The notes under the pieces were generated by a model. It was given only the letters and a program-made list of their open reading frames with translations, did no database searches and was not told where the DNA came from. 64,000 bases of DNA, taken from contig NZ_JABXIN010000023.1 of the NCBI RefSeq assembly GCF_013373065.1, forward strand, positions 25,339 to 89,338, given 5' to 3'. The first letter of the stretch is position 1; the number at the start of each line of letters is the position of its first letter. This DNA is from Algoriphagus sp. (GTDB lineage: Bacteria; Bacteroidota; Bacteroidia; Cytophagales; Cyclobacteriaceae). The position numbers were made by a program, and so were the translations under genes. This document shows, in pieces, positions 15,862 through 24,456 of the stretch.

Positions 15862-16833
15862 ATGAAATCCTTCAAATTAACTTTCCATCCATTTAGAGCC
15901 ATTCTTTATTCGGCCTTATTTATTGCTTTTTTAGGAATCCAATCTTGTGGTTCCAGCACGCAAACAGAGACAAGTGCTCCTGAAGAAAAAGCACCTGCTC
16001 CTCCCGTAATGGAGATCGTTACTGAAACTATGGATTTTCAAATGCCGGATACTATCCCTGCTGGATGGTACACCTGGAGATACCATAACAATTCGAATCA
16101 AACTCATTTCATCCTGATAGATGATTATCCGGATGGAATTACCTTGGATTCCATTAAGGCACGAGTTCTCCCAGTTTTTGGAAATGGGATGACATTACTC
16201 AATGAGGGAAAAACCGATGAGGGATTTGCTGAATTTGCCAACCTCCCTTCTTGGTTTTCAGAAGTCGTATGGCGAGGAGGAGTAGGTTTAGTTTCTCCAG
16301 AAGTGACTACTGAATCTACTCTCAAATTGAATCCTGGAACCTATTTCGTGGAATGCTATGTGAAAATGAATACGGGCATGTTCCACACAAATATGGGAAT
16401 GATTAAAAAATTGGTGGTTTCAAATGAAGTTTCTTCTTTAGCCGAACCCAAAGCGGATATAAGCATTCGCCTTTCTGGAGAATCCGGAATTTCAGTAGAC
16501 CCTCCATCAATTCCAGGTAGTTATACCTTTAAAGTCGAATTTTTGGATCAGAAGATCCATGAGAATTTTGTCAGTCACGATCTTAATTTGGTGAGATTGC
16601 AGGATAATGCTAATCTGAAAGATTTAGAGGCATGGATGGATTGGAGGGATCCCAAAGGCTTAATCGAACCTGCTCCAGAGGGTGTAATATTTTTAGGAGG
16701 AGTCAATGATATGCCTGCTGGTGATATAGGCTATTTTACGGCTCAATTGGTACCCGGTCAATATGCATTCGTCTCAGAGGTGCCGAATGCCTCCGGAAAA
16801 AACCTACTTAAAGTCTTTGAAATCACGCAGTAA
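15862..16833 (+). CDS. cupredoxin-like lipoprotein with possible type-1 copper site
   Basis: A 323-residue exported lipoprotein: signal peptide followed by a lipobox ending IQSC (Cys at about residue 30) and a Pro/Glu/Ala-rich tether. Two cupredoxin-like beta domains follow (about 50-193 and 200-323). In the first, His82, Cys165, His175 and Met180 have the order and H-to-M spacing (HxxxGM) of a blue-copper site, with a longer Cys-His loop than usual. The second domain lacks these ligands. Likely a periplasmic or outer-membrane copper or electron-transfer protein; function is inferred from fold-like pattern only. Confidence 0.72.
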   Translation: MKSFKLTFHPFRAILYSALFIAFLGIQSCGSSTQTETSAPEEKAPAPPVMEIVTETMDFQMPDTIPAGWYTWRYHNNSNQTHFILIDDYPDGITLDSIKARVLPVFGNGMTLLNEGKTDEGFAEFANLPSWFSEVVWRGGVGLVSPEVTTESTLKLNPGTYFVECYVKMNTGMFHTNMGMIKKLVVSNEVSSLAEPKADISIRLSGESGISVDPPSIPGSYTFKVEFLDQKIHENFVSHDLNLVRLQDNANLKDLEAWMDWRDPKGLIEPAPEGVIFLGGVNDMPAGDIGYFTAQLVPGQYAFVSEVPNASGKNLLKVFEITQ

Positions 16834-16980
16834 CCCCCTTTAACATTAAAAAAAACATAGGGTAAAAAGTGAGTCGCTTTTAAAAAGAAAAATCCTGAAT
16901 CATTCAGAAACTAGTTCTTTCATAAGTCCCTGATTTTCAATTTATTTTTTTAAATTAGATAGTACAGGGTTTGAATTTTT

Positions 16981-17799
16981 ATGATTGAACTTCTTCGAAA
17001 AATTCGGCGGGATATGATTTCCCAAAACAAAATCGGCAAGTACTTAAAATATGCGGTCGGCGAAATCATTCTTGTTGTCATTGGGATTTTGATCGCTCTC
17101 TCCATCAACAATTGGAATACAAATCGAAGTACCCAGAAAGAAACTCTCAATTTTTTAAGCAACTTAATTGATGACCTGAACAATGACATTTCCTCCATTG
17201 ATGCGAGTACTAATTTTAATAAAATAAGATTGAGAGGGATTTTTTACATACTAGAACACGCTGAATTAAATACCCAACGCTTTACAGAAATGGATTGGGT
17301 AGATGTTTCCAAAAATGACCCCCCCAGCCAACTTTGGAAAGGTTCTTTCCCGGATACAATAAACCGGGATTTTACTAATCTGTCATTTCTATTGTTAGGA
17401 CGTGGATTTGGTGGAGTTTCCTTAAACAAATCGGTAATAAATGAACTCTATTCCACAGGTTCCTTCTCCCATATCAAAAACTCAAACCTGAAAACCAAAA
17501 TTGGGAATTATTACAGCTATTTAGCCCAACGACTGGAAGGTTACGCAATCGAGGAACATGAAGAATGGGCCAACGAAACCACACGGTTTTTTCGAGACCA
17601 ATATGGTATTTTTACACTTGATGTCTCTGATTTAGAGGATCCAATCGGCATAATAAAAGGAAAAAAAGACGCGGAGCATCACTTAAGATACCTAGCCTTA
17701 GAAGTGAATTACCATTGCGTTTGGGCACAACAGGCCAAAAAAATGGCTTTGGAATTAATTCAACTTATAAAAGAAGAACAAGATCTATTGAGGAAATAA
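16981..17799 (+). CDS. DUF6090-type membrane-anchored protein
   Basis: The 272-residue protein opens with the Bacteroidota-specific pattern MIELLRKIRR..., a GKYLKYAVGEIILVVIGILIALSINNWN block containing the single membrane helix (about residues 25-45), and then a long helical, charged extracytoplasmic region. This is the DUF6090 family, abundant in paralogous copies in Cytophagales and Flavobacteriia, function unknown. It stands alone with about 145 bp of AT-rich DNA upstream. Confidence 0.85.
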   Translation: MIELLRKIRRDMISQNKIGKYLKYAVGEIILVVIGILIALSINNWNTNRSTQKETLNFLSNLIDDLNNDISSIDASTNFNKIRLRGIFYILEHAELNTQRFTEMDWVDVSKNDPPSQLWKGSFPDTINRDFTNLSFLLLGRGFGGVSLNKSVINELYSTGSFSHIKNSNLKTKIGNYYSYLAQRLEGYAIEEHEEWANETTRFFRDQYGIFTLDVSDLEDPIGIIKGKKDAEHHLRYLALEVNYHCVWAQQAKKMALELIQLIKEEQDLLRK

Positions 17800-17891
17800 C
17801 GGTTTCCTTCAAAATAGCCCCTTCTGGGTAGGCCTCATATTTTAAATGATTTTCATAGAAAACCTCACTTTTAACCTTTTACCAAAAGAAA

Positions 17892-18623
17892 ATGGAGAAA
17901 TACAAAGACTTACATAAATGGATGATTATACCCATGGTATTTATGCAGTTTGGAATCTTCATGGATTATTGGGGAGATTTTTCGGAAAATGCCTGGTCAG
18001 TTCATGTTCATTATTGGACCGGAACGATTTGGTACCTCTATTTGATCATTCAACCCTACTATGCCACCCACGGACAATTAGGAAAGCATAAGACAAATGG
18101 TATCATCGGAATGTTTTTAGCCGGAGGCGTTTGTATCACTGCTTTTAGTATGATGTATCGAGATATCGCAACTACCCAACGGGCTACAGAAATGACTGAT
18201 CTTTTTGGTCCCTTTGAACCTTGGTTTTTCTTTGGAGTAGCTGCAGTAGAAATTCCAATGATCATCGCTTTCGGATACGCAGTCATAAAAAGTATTCTCA
18301 ATAGAAAAAGCCTTGAGGATCATGCTTGGTGGTTGATTTCTACCGTTTTTATCATCATGATGCCGGCCTTGGCACGTGGAATTCAAAATTTATATGTTGG
18401 GATGAACATTGAGGATTGGCCTGCTATTGATATAATGGCTCCTGTTTACTTCGCACAAGCTCTCATTATCGGCCTGACTTTATTGACTGCCTGGAAATAC
18501 AAAAAACTAAAGCACCCCGGAACCTATTTGGCAGTAGGAATCAACATCTATACCTGTTTTTTAGAACCTTTGGGAAGGTCGGAAGCGGTTCAGGAATTCT
18601 TGGTAACAATTATAAAAGGTTAA
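17892..18623 (+). CDS. seven-helix membrane protein (DUF2306-like)
   Basis: This 243-residue protein consists almost wholly of hydrophobic helices (about seven). It carries His residues at membrane borders, HVHYWTG near residue 38 and THGQLGKHK near 58, and ends with a short polar tail. The GxxGKHK...G pattern and overall layout resemble DUF2306 and related integral membrane proteins, in which histidines may bind haem or metal. I cannot assign a role. It is monocistronic as far as visible. Confidence 0.72.
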   Translation: MEKYKDLHKWMIIPMVFMQFGIFMDYWGDFSENAWSVHVHYWTGTIWYLYLIIQPYYATHGQLGKHKTNGIIGMFLAGGVCITAFSMMYRDIATTQRATEMTDLFGPFEPWFFFGVAAVEIPMIIAFGYAVIKSILNRKSLEDHAWWLISTVFIIMMPALARGIQNLYVGMNIEDWPAIDIMAPVYFAQALIIGLTLLTAWKYKKLKHPGTYLAVGINIYTCFLEPLGRSEAVQEFLVTIIKG

Positions 18624-18684
18624 AAAGAAGATTTTTGATCCCCATTTTGACTTTTAGAAGTATCTCGGAAATCATTAGACAGGC

Positions 18685-18714
18685 TTGTTCAAAGGGTTTA
18701 AACCCGTATATTTA
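18685..18714 (+). promoter_or_regulatory. putative promoter with GGGTTTAAACCC palindrome in its spacer
   Basis: TTG at 18685-18687, 19 bp, then TATATTTA at 18707-18714 approximates the Bacteroidota promoter (last base A instead of G). A perfect 12-bp palindrome GGGTTTAAACCC (18694-18705) fills the spacer, a typical place for a repressor or activator site. It would give a long leader of about 170 nt before the outer-membrane barrel gene at 18895. Confidence 0.4.
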
Positions 18715-18894
18715 AATTAGTATTAGTAACCCAGCGAGTCACTCTGTGAAAACTCAGAAGAATGAAGGGGCCGGTCAGAATATACTGGTAAATCAGTTTT
18801 GCGATTTCTCTCCTTGGATTCTTAATTCATGCATTTTGGCTCAATGGGATTCAAGTGTACTCGAAAATATCGAGTAAGGAAACCCATCCTGACT

Positions 18895-19995
18895 ATGAAA
18901 GCCTTGCATTTGCATTCCGCCCATTGCCTCAGAGTTCCCCTCAAAATCCTATTCCTTTTTGCAATCGTTTTTGGACAGGCTTACGACAGTCTCGGTCAAC
19001 AAGTCCAAGGGCCGCTAAGCGAAAAGGACTCCATCTTTTTCAGCCAGCCCTATCCCTACATTTTACCCATCATGGGTGAAAAAGCGCATGGTGCAAAGGT
19101 GAAACTCCCTTTTCCAATGGGAATTATGATCAACAACTTGGTCGGAACCCAAGCTCTCTCCCTCTCTGAAATGGCTTTGGGTTTTGGAAGATTTTCAAAT
19201 CCCAACCCTCCTAACATGATTGATCTTAGCGAAGTGGTTGAATTTGAAGATATAAGCGCACAAACCAGCACACACAATCTTCGTTTGGATGCTTGGATAT
19301 TACCCTTTCTGAATGTCTACGGCATTGTTGGTCAAACTAAAAAAGCAGATATCAATGTGAATCTAGTAAAACCCATTCCCTTGGATGTGACCACTCAAGT
19401 CAGCGGAACTTATGTGGGATATGGCTTAATGACTGCCGGAGCTATTGGGCGAATATTTGTATCGCTAGATATGAACCAATCCTACAATTACAACCCCCGA
19501 CTGGATGATCCTGCCAAAATCACCATTTTCGGATTGCGAACTGGACCGGTATTTCGCTTCCCCAAAAAGCCGGAAATGAATGTCACCATTTGGGGTGGAG
19601 CCATGTACTCCTCATTTAATGGGGAGACAAGTGGAAATATTCCAACGCTGGAATTAGCTCCCAATGCCCCGGCAAAAATCGATGAACTGAAAGGGAATCT
19701 GGATACCTGGTATGAGGGTTTGAGCCCTGCAGATAGACTCAAATATGCGATCATCTATAATCGTCTGGGAGAAGGGTTGGACAATTTGGGCGAAAGCATA
19801 GAGGATAGCTATATCCAATATTCCTTCAACAAGAGCATCGATAATCCCTGGAACATGCTGATAGGAGCTCAGTGGCAAATAAATTACCGCTGGCAAATTC
19901 GAACCGAGGCCCAGATTCTTGGGGACCGAACTGCCGGTTTATTTTCTTTGAATTATCGCTTTGGGATAAAAGGGAAAAACTGGTTTTCTAAATAA
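18895..19995 (+). CDS. outer-membrane beta-barrel protein
   Basis: This exported protein has 366 residues from the ATG at 18895: a signal peptide (about 1-36, ending near SLGQQ) and then alternating beta strands to a C-terminal strand ending RFGIKGKNWFSK. I preferred 18895 over an in-frame ATG at 18829, whose extra residues are basic and would precede the signal peptide awkwardly. Mid-protein repeats of YVGYG.., RIFVSLDMNQ.., FGLRTGPVF resemble the OmpW/meta-pathway type of transporter barrels. It is followed 10 bp later by another barrel, suggesting a two-gene operon. Substrate unknown. Confidence 0.75.
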   Translation: MKALHLHSAHCLRVPLKILFLFAIVFGQAYDSLGQQVQGPLSEKDSIFFSQPYPYILPIMGEKAHGAKVKLPFPMGIMINNLVGTQALSLSEMALGFGRFSNPNPPNMIDLSEVVEFEDISAQTSTHNLRLDAWILPFLNVYGIVGQTKKADINVNLVKPIPLDVTTQVSGTYVGYGLMTAGAIGRIFVSLDMNQSYNYNPRLDDPAKITIFGLRTGPVFRFPKKPEMNVTIWGGAMYSSFNGETSGNIPTLELAPNAPAKIDELKGNLDTWYEGLSPADRLKYAIIYNRLGEGLDNLGESIEDSYIQYSFNKSIDNPWNMLIGAQWQINYRWQIRTEAQILGDRTAGLFSLNYRFGIKGKNWFSK

Positions 19996-20005
19996 TTTTC
20001 AAATC

Positions 20006-20746
20006 ATGAGACATCCCTTTTATAAAAGCCTCTACGTACTACTTTTTTTCTTTTTGGGCAGTATTCAGACGGCAAAGGGACAAGTCCTGATTTCCTTACT
20101 TTTCGGAGAAAAGCTCAATTCTCCCAACCTGGAATTCGGATTGGAAGGTGGCTTCAATCGCTCTAATCTCAGTGGAATCTCGGAGGCAAAAGGCTATGGT
20201 CATTTTCATTTGGGCTTTTATTTTGATATCCGGATGAAAAATGATTTATGGTTGAATACTGGTGTTCGAATTAAATCCCATACAGGTTCTCAGAACATCA
20301 ATTTTTATTCACTAAATGATCCAGAACTAGATGCCATCTTTTCCAGAGGGACCATCAAAAGAAAGATTGGGTACTTCTATGTTCCCATCCACCTCAAATA
20401 TCATTTTGGTTCTGAAAAACAGTTCTTTTTCCAAGCAGGAGGCCAAATCGGCTTACGGAATCGGGCTCAAGATTATTTCTTAAGCAGCTTTATAAATTCT
20501 GAGGATGCGAGTTTTGAACTGGATATCAGAGATCATATCAAAGGAATAGACGCAGGACTTTCAGGTGGAATTGGATATAAACTAAGAAAGGGCGGTGTGA
20601 ACCTTGGAGTAACTTACTATCAGGGACTAATGAATATCATGAAAGCAACAACAGAAAGCCCTTACAATTACTCTTCGAAGAATTCAAACCTGTATCTTTT
20701 TGTAAGAATTCCTGTAGGAGCTGGGTATAAAGAATCAAACTTATAA
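20006..20746 (+). CDS. PorT-family outer-membrane beta-barrel protein
   Basis: A 246-residue protein with a signal peptide (about 1-26, ending TAKGQ) followed by short beta strands: EFGLEGGFNRSNLSG, GHFHLGFYFDIRMKNDLWLNTGV, YFYVPIHLKYHFG, FFFQAGGQIGLRNRAQDY. This is the outer membrane beta-barrel domain (OMP_b-brl_2 / PorT-like) very common in Bacteroidota. It starts 10 bp after the preceding barrel gene. The family includes PorT of the type IX secretion system, but most members, and probably this one, have no known function. Confidence 0.78.
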   Translation: MRHPFYKSLYVLLFFFLGSIQTAKGQVLISLLFGEKLNSPNLEFGLEGGFNRSNLSGISEAKGYGHFHLGFYFDIRMKNDLWLNTGVRIKSHTGSQNINFYSLNDPELDAIFSRGTIKRKIGYFYVPIHLKYHFGSEKQFFFQAGGQIGLRNRAQDYFLSSFINSEDASFELDIRDHIKGIDAGLSGGIGYKLRKGGVNLGVTYYQGLMNIMKATTESPYNYSSKNSNLYLFVRIPVGAGYKESNL

Positions 20747-20884
20747 CTCACCTGCCTAGTCGCCCCAAACCCAATGCTCTTCCCGGTAAGCAATTTTTTG
20801 GACTAGGCGATCTTTTCTATTATCATGAATATAAAAATCCATGGTTAGCAAATTCAAATCATTGAAAATGGTTGAAACCATTTA

Positions 20885-20911
20885 TTGGCTTCCCAATACC
20901 GCTTAGATTTG
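20885..20911 (+). promoter_or_regulatory. putative promoter of the esterase gene
   Basis: TAGATTTG (20904-20911) matches the TAnnTTTG -7 consensus. The nearest TTG (20885-20887) is 16 bp upstream, slightly short of the usual 17-23 bp spacing. It lies 61 bp before the esterase ATG. Confidence 0.32.
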
Positions 20912-20972
20912 TAACACTAGGATAATTCCTAGGAAATCGATTTATTAGAATTGCTTTACACAAACCTATACC

Positions 20973-21917
20973 ATGACCTTAACCCTTAAAAACCTAGCTA
21001 AAAGCTCCCTTGTAGCTTTATTAGTCCTATTCGCTAACATCACTTTAGCTCAGGACGGAACCATTTATCCCCTTGAAGCTCCCGAGGAGCCAAATGCCAT
21101 TCTCCTCGGAACAGGCGGCGTAGATAATCAACCTGCCTCCGAATCTTGGTTTCGCCAATGGGGCGACCCCATGGCCCGTAATATCACCACGGCCACACTT
21201 ACTCCTTTCTTACCTGAACCTGGAAAAGCCAATGGAGCGGCAGTGATCGTCGCACCTGGAGGAGGTTTCAGATGGCTATCGATGGGAAATGAAGGTTGGG
21301 AAGTGGCTCAGGCTCTTGCCGATCAGGGGATCGCGGCTTTCGTATTGAAGTATCGCCTTCACCCAACTCCGGAGTCACTAGAAGACTTCAGTGCCTGGAT
21401 GAACCGTCCTCGCACTCCAGCCCCACCCAGTTCTTCAGATGCCTCTACCGAAGCCACGCCTCCAAGACCACCGCAACTAGACCTATCCAATCAGCTCGAA
21501 GATGCTGAAGCTGCCTATGCCATGATCCTTGATCGAGCAGAAGAATGGGGAGTGGATACGGACAGAATAGGCATGATTGGTTTTTCGGCCGGCGCGGGCC
21601 TCACTATGCACTCAACTCTAAACTCAGAAAGCATGAAGCTGGCCTTTATTGGACCGATCTATGGCGGAATGGGTCCAGTCGATGTTCCAGCTGATGCTCC
21701 TCCCATGTTTTGTGTGATTGCCTCCGATGACTTTCTCTTCAGAGGTCAATTTGGCGTCATCGATTCCTGGTACAAGGCAGGAATACCAGTAGAGTTTCAC
21801 CTTTACCAAAATGGAGGACATGGTTTTGGGCTTGGTAATCCAAACCGAACCAGTAATCGGTGGTTTGATGCATTTATTCATTGGCTTGATGTAAATAAAT
21901 TTTTAACAGCCAATTAG
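20973..21917 (+). CDS. secreted alpha/beta hydrolase, acetylesterase/BD-FAE-like
   Basis: The 314-residue protein has a signal peptide (about 1-26, ending TLAQ) and an alpha/beta-hydrolase fold. Visible are the oxyanion region APGGGFRWLS, the nucleophile elbow GFSAG, the aspartate in VIASDDFLF, and the histidine in NGGHGFG, giving a Ser-Asp-His triad. A Pro/Ser-rich insertion (about 140-170) precedes the nucleophile. The pattern matches Bacteroidota carbohydrate esterases and acetyl xylan esterase-like enzymes that remove acetyl groups from polysaccharides in the periplasm. No glycoside hydrolase is adjacent, so the substrate is open. Confidence 0.85.
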   Translation: MTLTLKNLAKSSLVALLVLFANITLAQDGTIYPLEAPEEPNAILLGTGGVDNQPASESWFRQWGDPMARNITTATLTPFLPEPGKANGAAVIVAPGGGFRWLSMGNEGWEVAQALADQGIAAFVLKYRLHPTPESLEDFSAWMNRPRTPAPPSSSDASTEATPPRPPQLDLSNQLEDAEAAYAMILDRAEEWGVDTDRIGMIGFSAGAGLTMHSTLNSESMKLAFIGPIYGGMGPVDVPADAPPMFCVIASDDFLFRGQFGVIDSWYKAGIPVEFHLYQNGGHGFGLGNPNRTSNRWFDAFIHWLDVNKFLTAN

Positions 21918-22224
21918 ACTTGCCTTAAACGTAAAGAAGTTTTTGCTTTCCTTCCATTCCGTGACGTTCTAGAACAGGAAAGGGTGGGGATATTCCTTCG
22001 GTGATTTGAGTTAACAATATGATGAGTTGGAAAGGAATCAGCATGAAAGTAATTCGACCATAAAGCGACTCTAAATCCTCGCATTATTCCTTATTAAATA
22101 CTAACTTAAAGGATATAAATACGAGGAAAATCAGGGCATGATTTCCTTAAAAAAACGTACATAAATACGGTAAAAATCGTTTTCTCAAAGGAGGAATCGG
22201 AACAATAATTAAAACTTCAAAATC
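21918..22224. other. 307-bp intergenic stretch without a gene
   Basis: No convincing short ORF, tRNA or intrinsic terminator is seen. A bulged inverted repeat near 22125-22146 (GGAAAATCA / TGATTTCC) lacks a T tract. A GGAGG-containing tract near 22188 is too far from the next ATG (22225) to be its ribosome site. The downstream half is AT-rich and presumably carries the promoter of the two small genes that follow, but no TAnnTTTG box is clear. Confidence 0.5.
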
Positions 22225-22485
22225 ATGAGCATTTTATCAGACAATGTAATTCCAGGTAATCAAGGAAAAGTATTTGAAACAAATGCTAAAGAAGCCAAAG
22301 ACTTAGAACAAATCCAGAAGAAGTTATTGGCAATGGAAGGGATAAAGGAAGTCACCTTGAATCAAGAAGTTTTTCCAAAGGAATTTACTGTTCATACATC
22401 CCAGATGGTTCCTATTAAAGACATTGAGCAGGCTGTAATTTCAGAAGGCTTCCATGCGGTCACAAAAGGTGTAATTGACCTTTAA
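22225..22485 (+). CDS. small HMA-like domain protein without CxxC
   Basis: This 86-residue soluble protein has a predicted beta-alpha-beta-beta-alpha-beta pattern: EQIQKKLLAMEGIKEVTLNQ as helix-strand, then EFTVHTSQMVPIKDIEQAVISEGFHAV. This resembles the heavy-metal-associated (ATX1-like) ferredoxin fold, but no CxxC metal motif is present; there is no cysteine at all. It is probably a degenerate HMA-type protein. Its TAA stop abuts directly the ATG of the following membrane protein, so they are co-transcribed. Confidence 0.65.
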   Translation: MSILSDNVIPGNQGKVFETNAKEAKDLEQIQKKLLAMEGIKEVTLNQEVFPKEFTVHTSQMVPIKDIEQAVISEGFHAVTKGVIDL

Positions 22486-22977
22486 ATGAAAGAAATCAAG
22501 GCCTATAGAACCCATTTTGCTCAAAGATTATTTATCCAATCTGGTTTGTACATAGGCCTTATTTTTTTCTTGATTTTAGAACTTCTTATCCTTTTTAAAA
22601 GGAATATTTCCACTGAGTTATTCATACTTCTTCAAATTGTCTTGATTATAAGTATTGTTACATTTTTTATGATTTGCTTTAACAAAGCAAAAATTTACAT
22701 TCAAGCCATAAAATTCAATGAAGACCATCTGATTCTCTCCATTGCTAGGTTTGACGAAGAACTACCTCCCAAAAAAATCTCTTATGATTCCCTTGCAATA
22801 GACTTTGATAGAAACTTAGTGGAAAAATATCCTAAACACACATTAGAATTTAAACTAAAAAACCAAAAGGCAGTATTAGGGCATTTAGCTTCAATAAAGC
22901 AATATGAATTAGGCTTTTGGAATAAGGAAAACCTACAGAAGGTCTATGATCTGATTATCTCGAAAAGGAAAGGATAA
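22486..22977 (+). CDS. membrane protein, two N-terminal helices and cytosolic domain
   Basis: The 163-residue protein has two adjacent membrane helices (about 16-36 and 42-66) and a PH-like beta-rich C-terminal part (about 75-160, ending KRKG). The layout resembles YcxB/bPH_2-type membrane proteins, but I see no diagnostic motif. It starts at the base after the stop of the HMA-like gene. It faces the minus-strand polysaccharide operon with 69 bp between them, where no strong terminator is visible. Function unknown. Confidence 0.65.
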   Translation: MKEIKAYRTHFAQRLFIQSGLYIGLIFFLILELLILFKRNISTELFILLQIVLIISIVTFFMICFNKAKIYIQAIKFNEDHLILSIARFDEELPPKKISYDSLAIDFDRNLVEKYPKHTLEFKLKNQKAVLGHLASIKQYELGFWNKENLQKVYDLIISKRKG

Positions 22978-23046
22978 TAACCCTCCTCAAACACTGCTTT
23001 AAAATAATTCCTGTTTCCCCTGATTTTGCAGATAAAATAAAAGTGT

Positions 23047-24456
23047 CTAAACTTCAACTTGGACTATAATGCGATTGGAGATATGAGCACTATACTCCCG
23101 CACACTATAACCAAGCATCCACCAGGTCAACCAAGCTACATAGGTATACATTTCTGCATTTGCAGTGAAAAGGGGCAATAATAAACCTACTTTGGTTACA
23201 GCTCCGACGAAAGCGATTCGGGCTGTCATCGTATCATCTGTTTGATAAAAAACTCGCAAGCTGAGCACTACTCCTGTAGCTAAGGTTAGGATGAAGAGGA
23301 GCATTCCCAGCCAACCCAATTGAACTCCATAAATCAAAAACTGATTTTCTCCACCCACACGAAGCTCATCGGTCACACTTCCCACGTTCCCACTCATGGC
23401 TAGACCAATTCCAAAAGGATTGGCGATCATAGAATCTAAAGCAAGAAGCCATTCAACGACGTGACCGATACTGGAAGTGTTTTCAAAGGTAAGTGTATCT
23501 ACTACGAAATAGTAAAAATCCTCCGAAGCAAAAAAGACCACATAAAGGCCAAAACCAAAAAGGGCTAAGAAGCCCAAACCAATCAGTTTGTATAGCCGAA
23601 AAACAAGGGCGATAAAGAAAATCATCACGAAAAAGGCTCCAAAAGCGGCTCGGGATGCAGAAAAAATCAAGCTACCCAAGGAACAGGCCATCACCAAAAG
23701 GTACAGCCAATTCGACTCTTTTTTACTCGTTAAAAACCAAATCAATCCCGCTGCAAAACCCATCAAGACTGAGCTAGCCATTTCCAAAGGATCCGAAAAA
23801 AAGCTAGCCAGTCGCTTTGTGACTGCCTGCGTCTCAAAGGTCCAGGTCAACCCGAAATTACCAGTCGGATCAATGTCATTGATCGCTTGGTTGTAAAGCG
23901 CATATCCCGTAAGCTGCTGCAAATGGGCATTTAGGATAAAGTTTTCAATTAAATTGACCAAAAAGGCTCCAATAGCCACCATGAAAATAATCTGAAATAA
24001 ACGCTGGATTTCAATCCCATCAAACCGCGTATTCCTTCCCAGAAAATACACCAAACCGGGAATAAGCATGGTCTTGAAGTATAGAAGTTTATTCAAAAAA
24101 GAAGCTTCGCCCAAAGGCAGAAACAGATAGACAAAAGCCAATGCTAGAAATCCCAAAAACAACCAATCTGTTGAAAGTAGTCGGATAGGAAAGTCTGCTG
24201 GCTTTCGCTGATACGTAACAAAAACCAACACCGCCAAGATAACGACCAACTCCTTCAAAATCTGAAAAAGCGCTACTGCTTCCGATGAACCTGTCACCAA
24301 ATACACGACACTGAGTGTAGTAATGTAAAAAGGTAAAAAGCCTGCAAGGAAGTAGATAAAATAGCTCCACTTTCCTTTGAACAGCATCTCTTGCAAAACC
24401 CAAAGAAACCCGGCCCCAATAGCTAATGCCATCAATATGAAAAATATCAAGGCCAT
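23047..24456 (-). CDS. O-antigen polymerase/ligase-like membrane protein (Wzy/WaaL type)
   Basis: This 469-residue protein has roughly 10-12 membrane helices and a large loop. The region FSASRAAFGAFFVMIFF and the later NPFGIGLAMSGNVGS..GGENQFLIYGVQLGW are typical of the O-antigen ligase/polymerase (Wzy_C) family. In this cluster it would polymerise or ligate polysaccharide repeat units on the periplasmic side. It is the last gene of the minus-strand run and overlaps the glycosyltransferase upstream by 10 bp. Confidence 0.82.
   Translation of the reverse strand: MALIFFILMALAIGAGFLWVLQEMLFKGKWSYFIYFLAGFLPFYITTLSVVYLVTGSSEAVALFQILKELVVILAVLVFVTYQRKPADFPIRLLSTDWLFLGFLALAFVYLFLPLGEASFLNKLLYFKTMLIPGLVYFLGRNTRFDGIEIQRLFQIIFMVAIGAFLVNLIENFILNAHLQQLTGYALYNQAINDIDPTGNFGLTWTFETQAVTKRLASFFSDPLEMASSVLMGFAAGLIWFLTSKKESNWLYLLVMACSLGSLIFSASRAAFGAFFVMIFFIALVFRLYKLIGLGFLALFGFGLYVVFFASEDFYYFVVDTLTFENTSSIGHVVEWLLALDSMIANPFGIGLAMSGNVGSVTDELRVGGENQFLIYGVQLGWLGMLLFILTLATGVVLSLRVFYQTDDTMTARIAFVGAVTKVGLLLPLFTANAEMYTYVAWLTWWMLGYSVREYSAHISNRIIVQVEV

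Noticed and set aside
18368..18382. GGCACGTGGAATT near 18370 as a parS site
   Set aside because: It lacks the left half of the palindrome, and it lies inside a membrane protein gene.
18720..18830. Riboswitch in the long leader of the barrel gene (18.7-18.9 kb)
   Set aside because: No cobalamin, TPP, SAM or FMN riboswitch motif could be recognised by eye.
22180..22200. AAAGGAGGAA near 22188 as a Shine-Dalgarno
   Set aside because: It is more than 25 bp from the next ATG, and Bacteroidota rarely use this signal.
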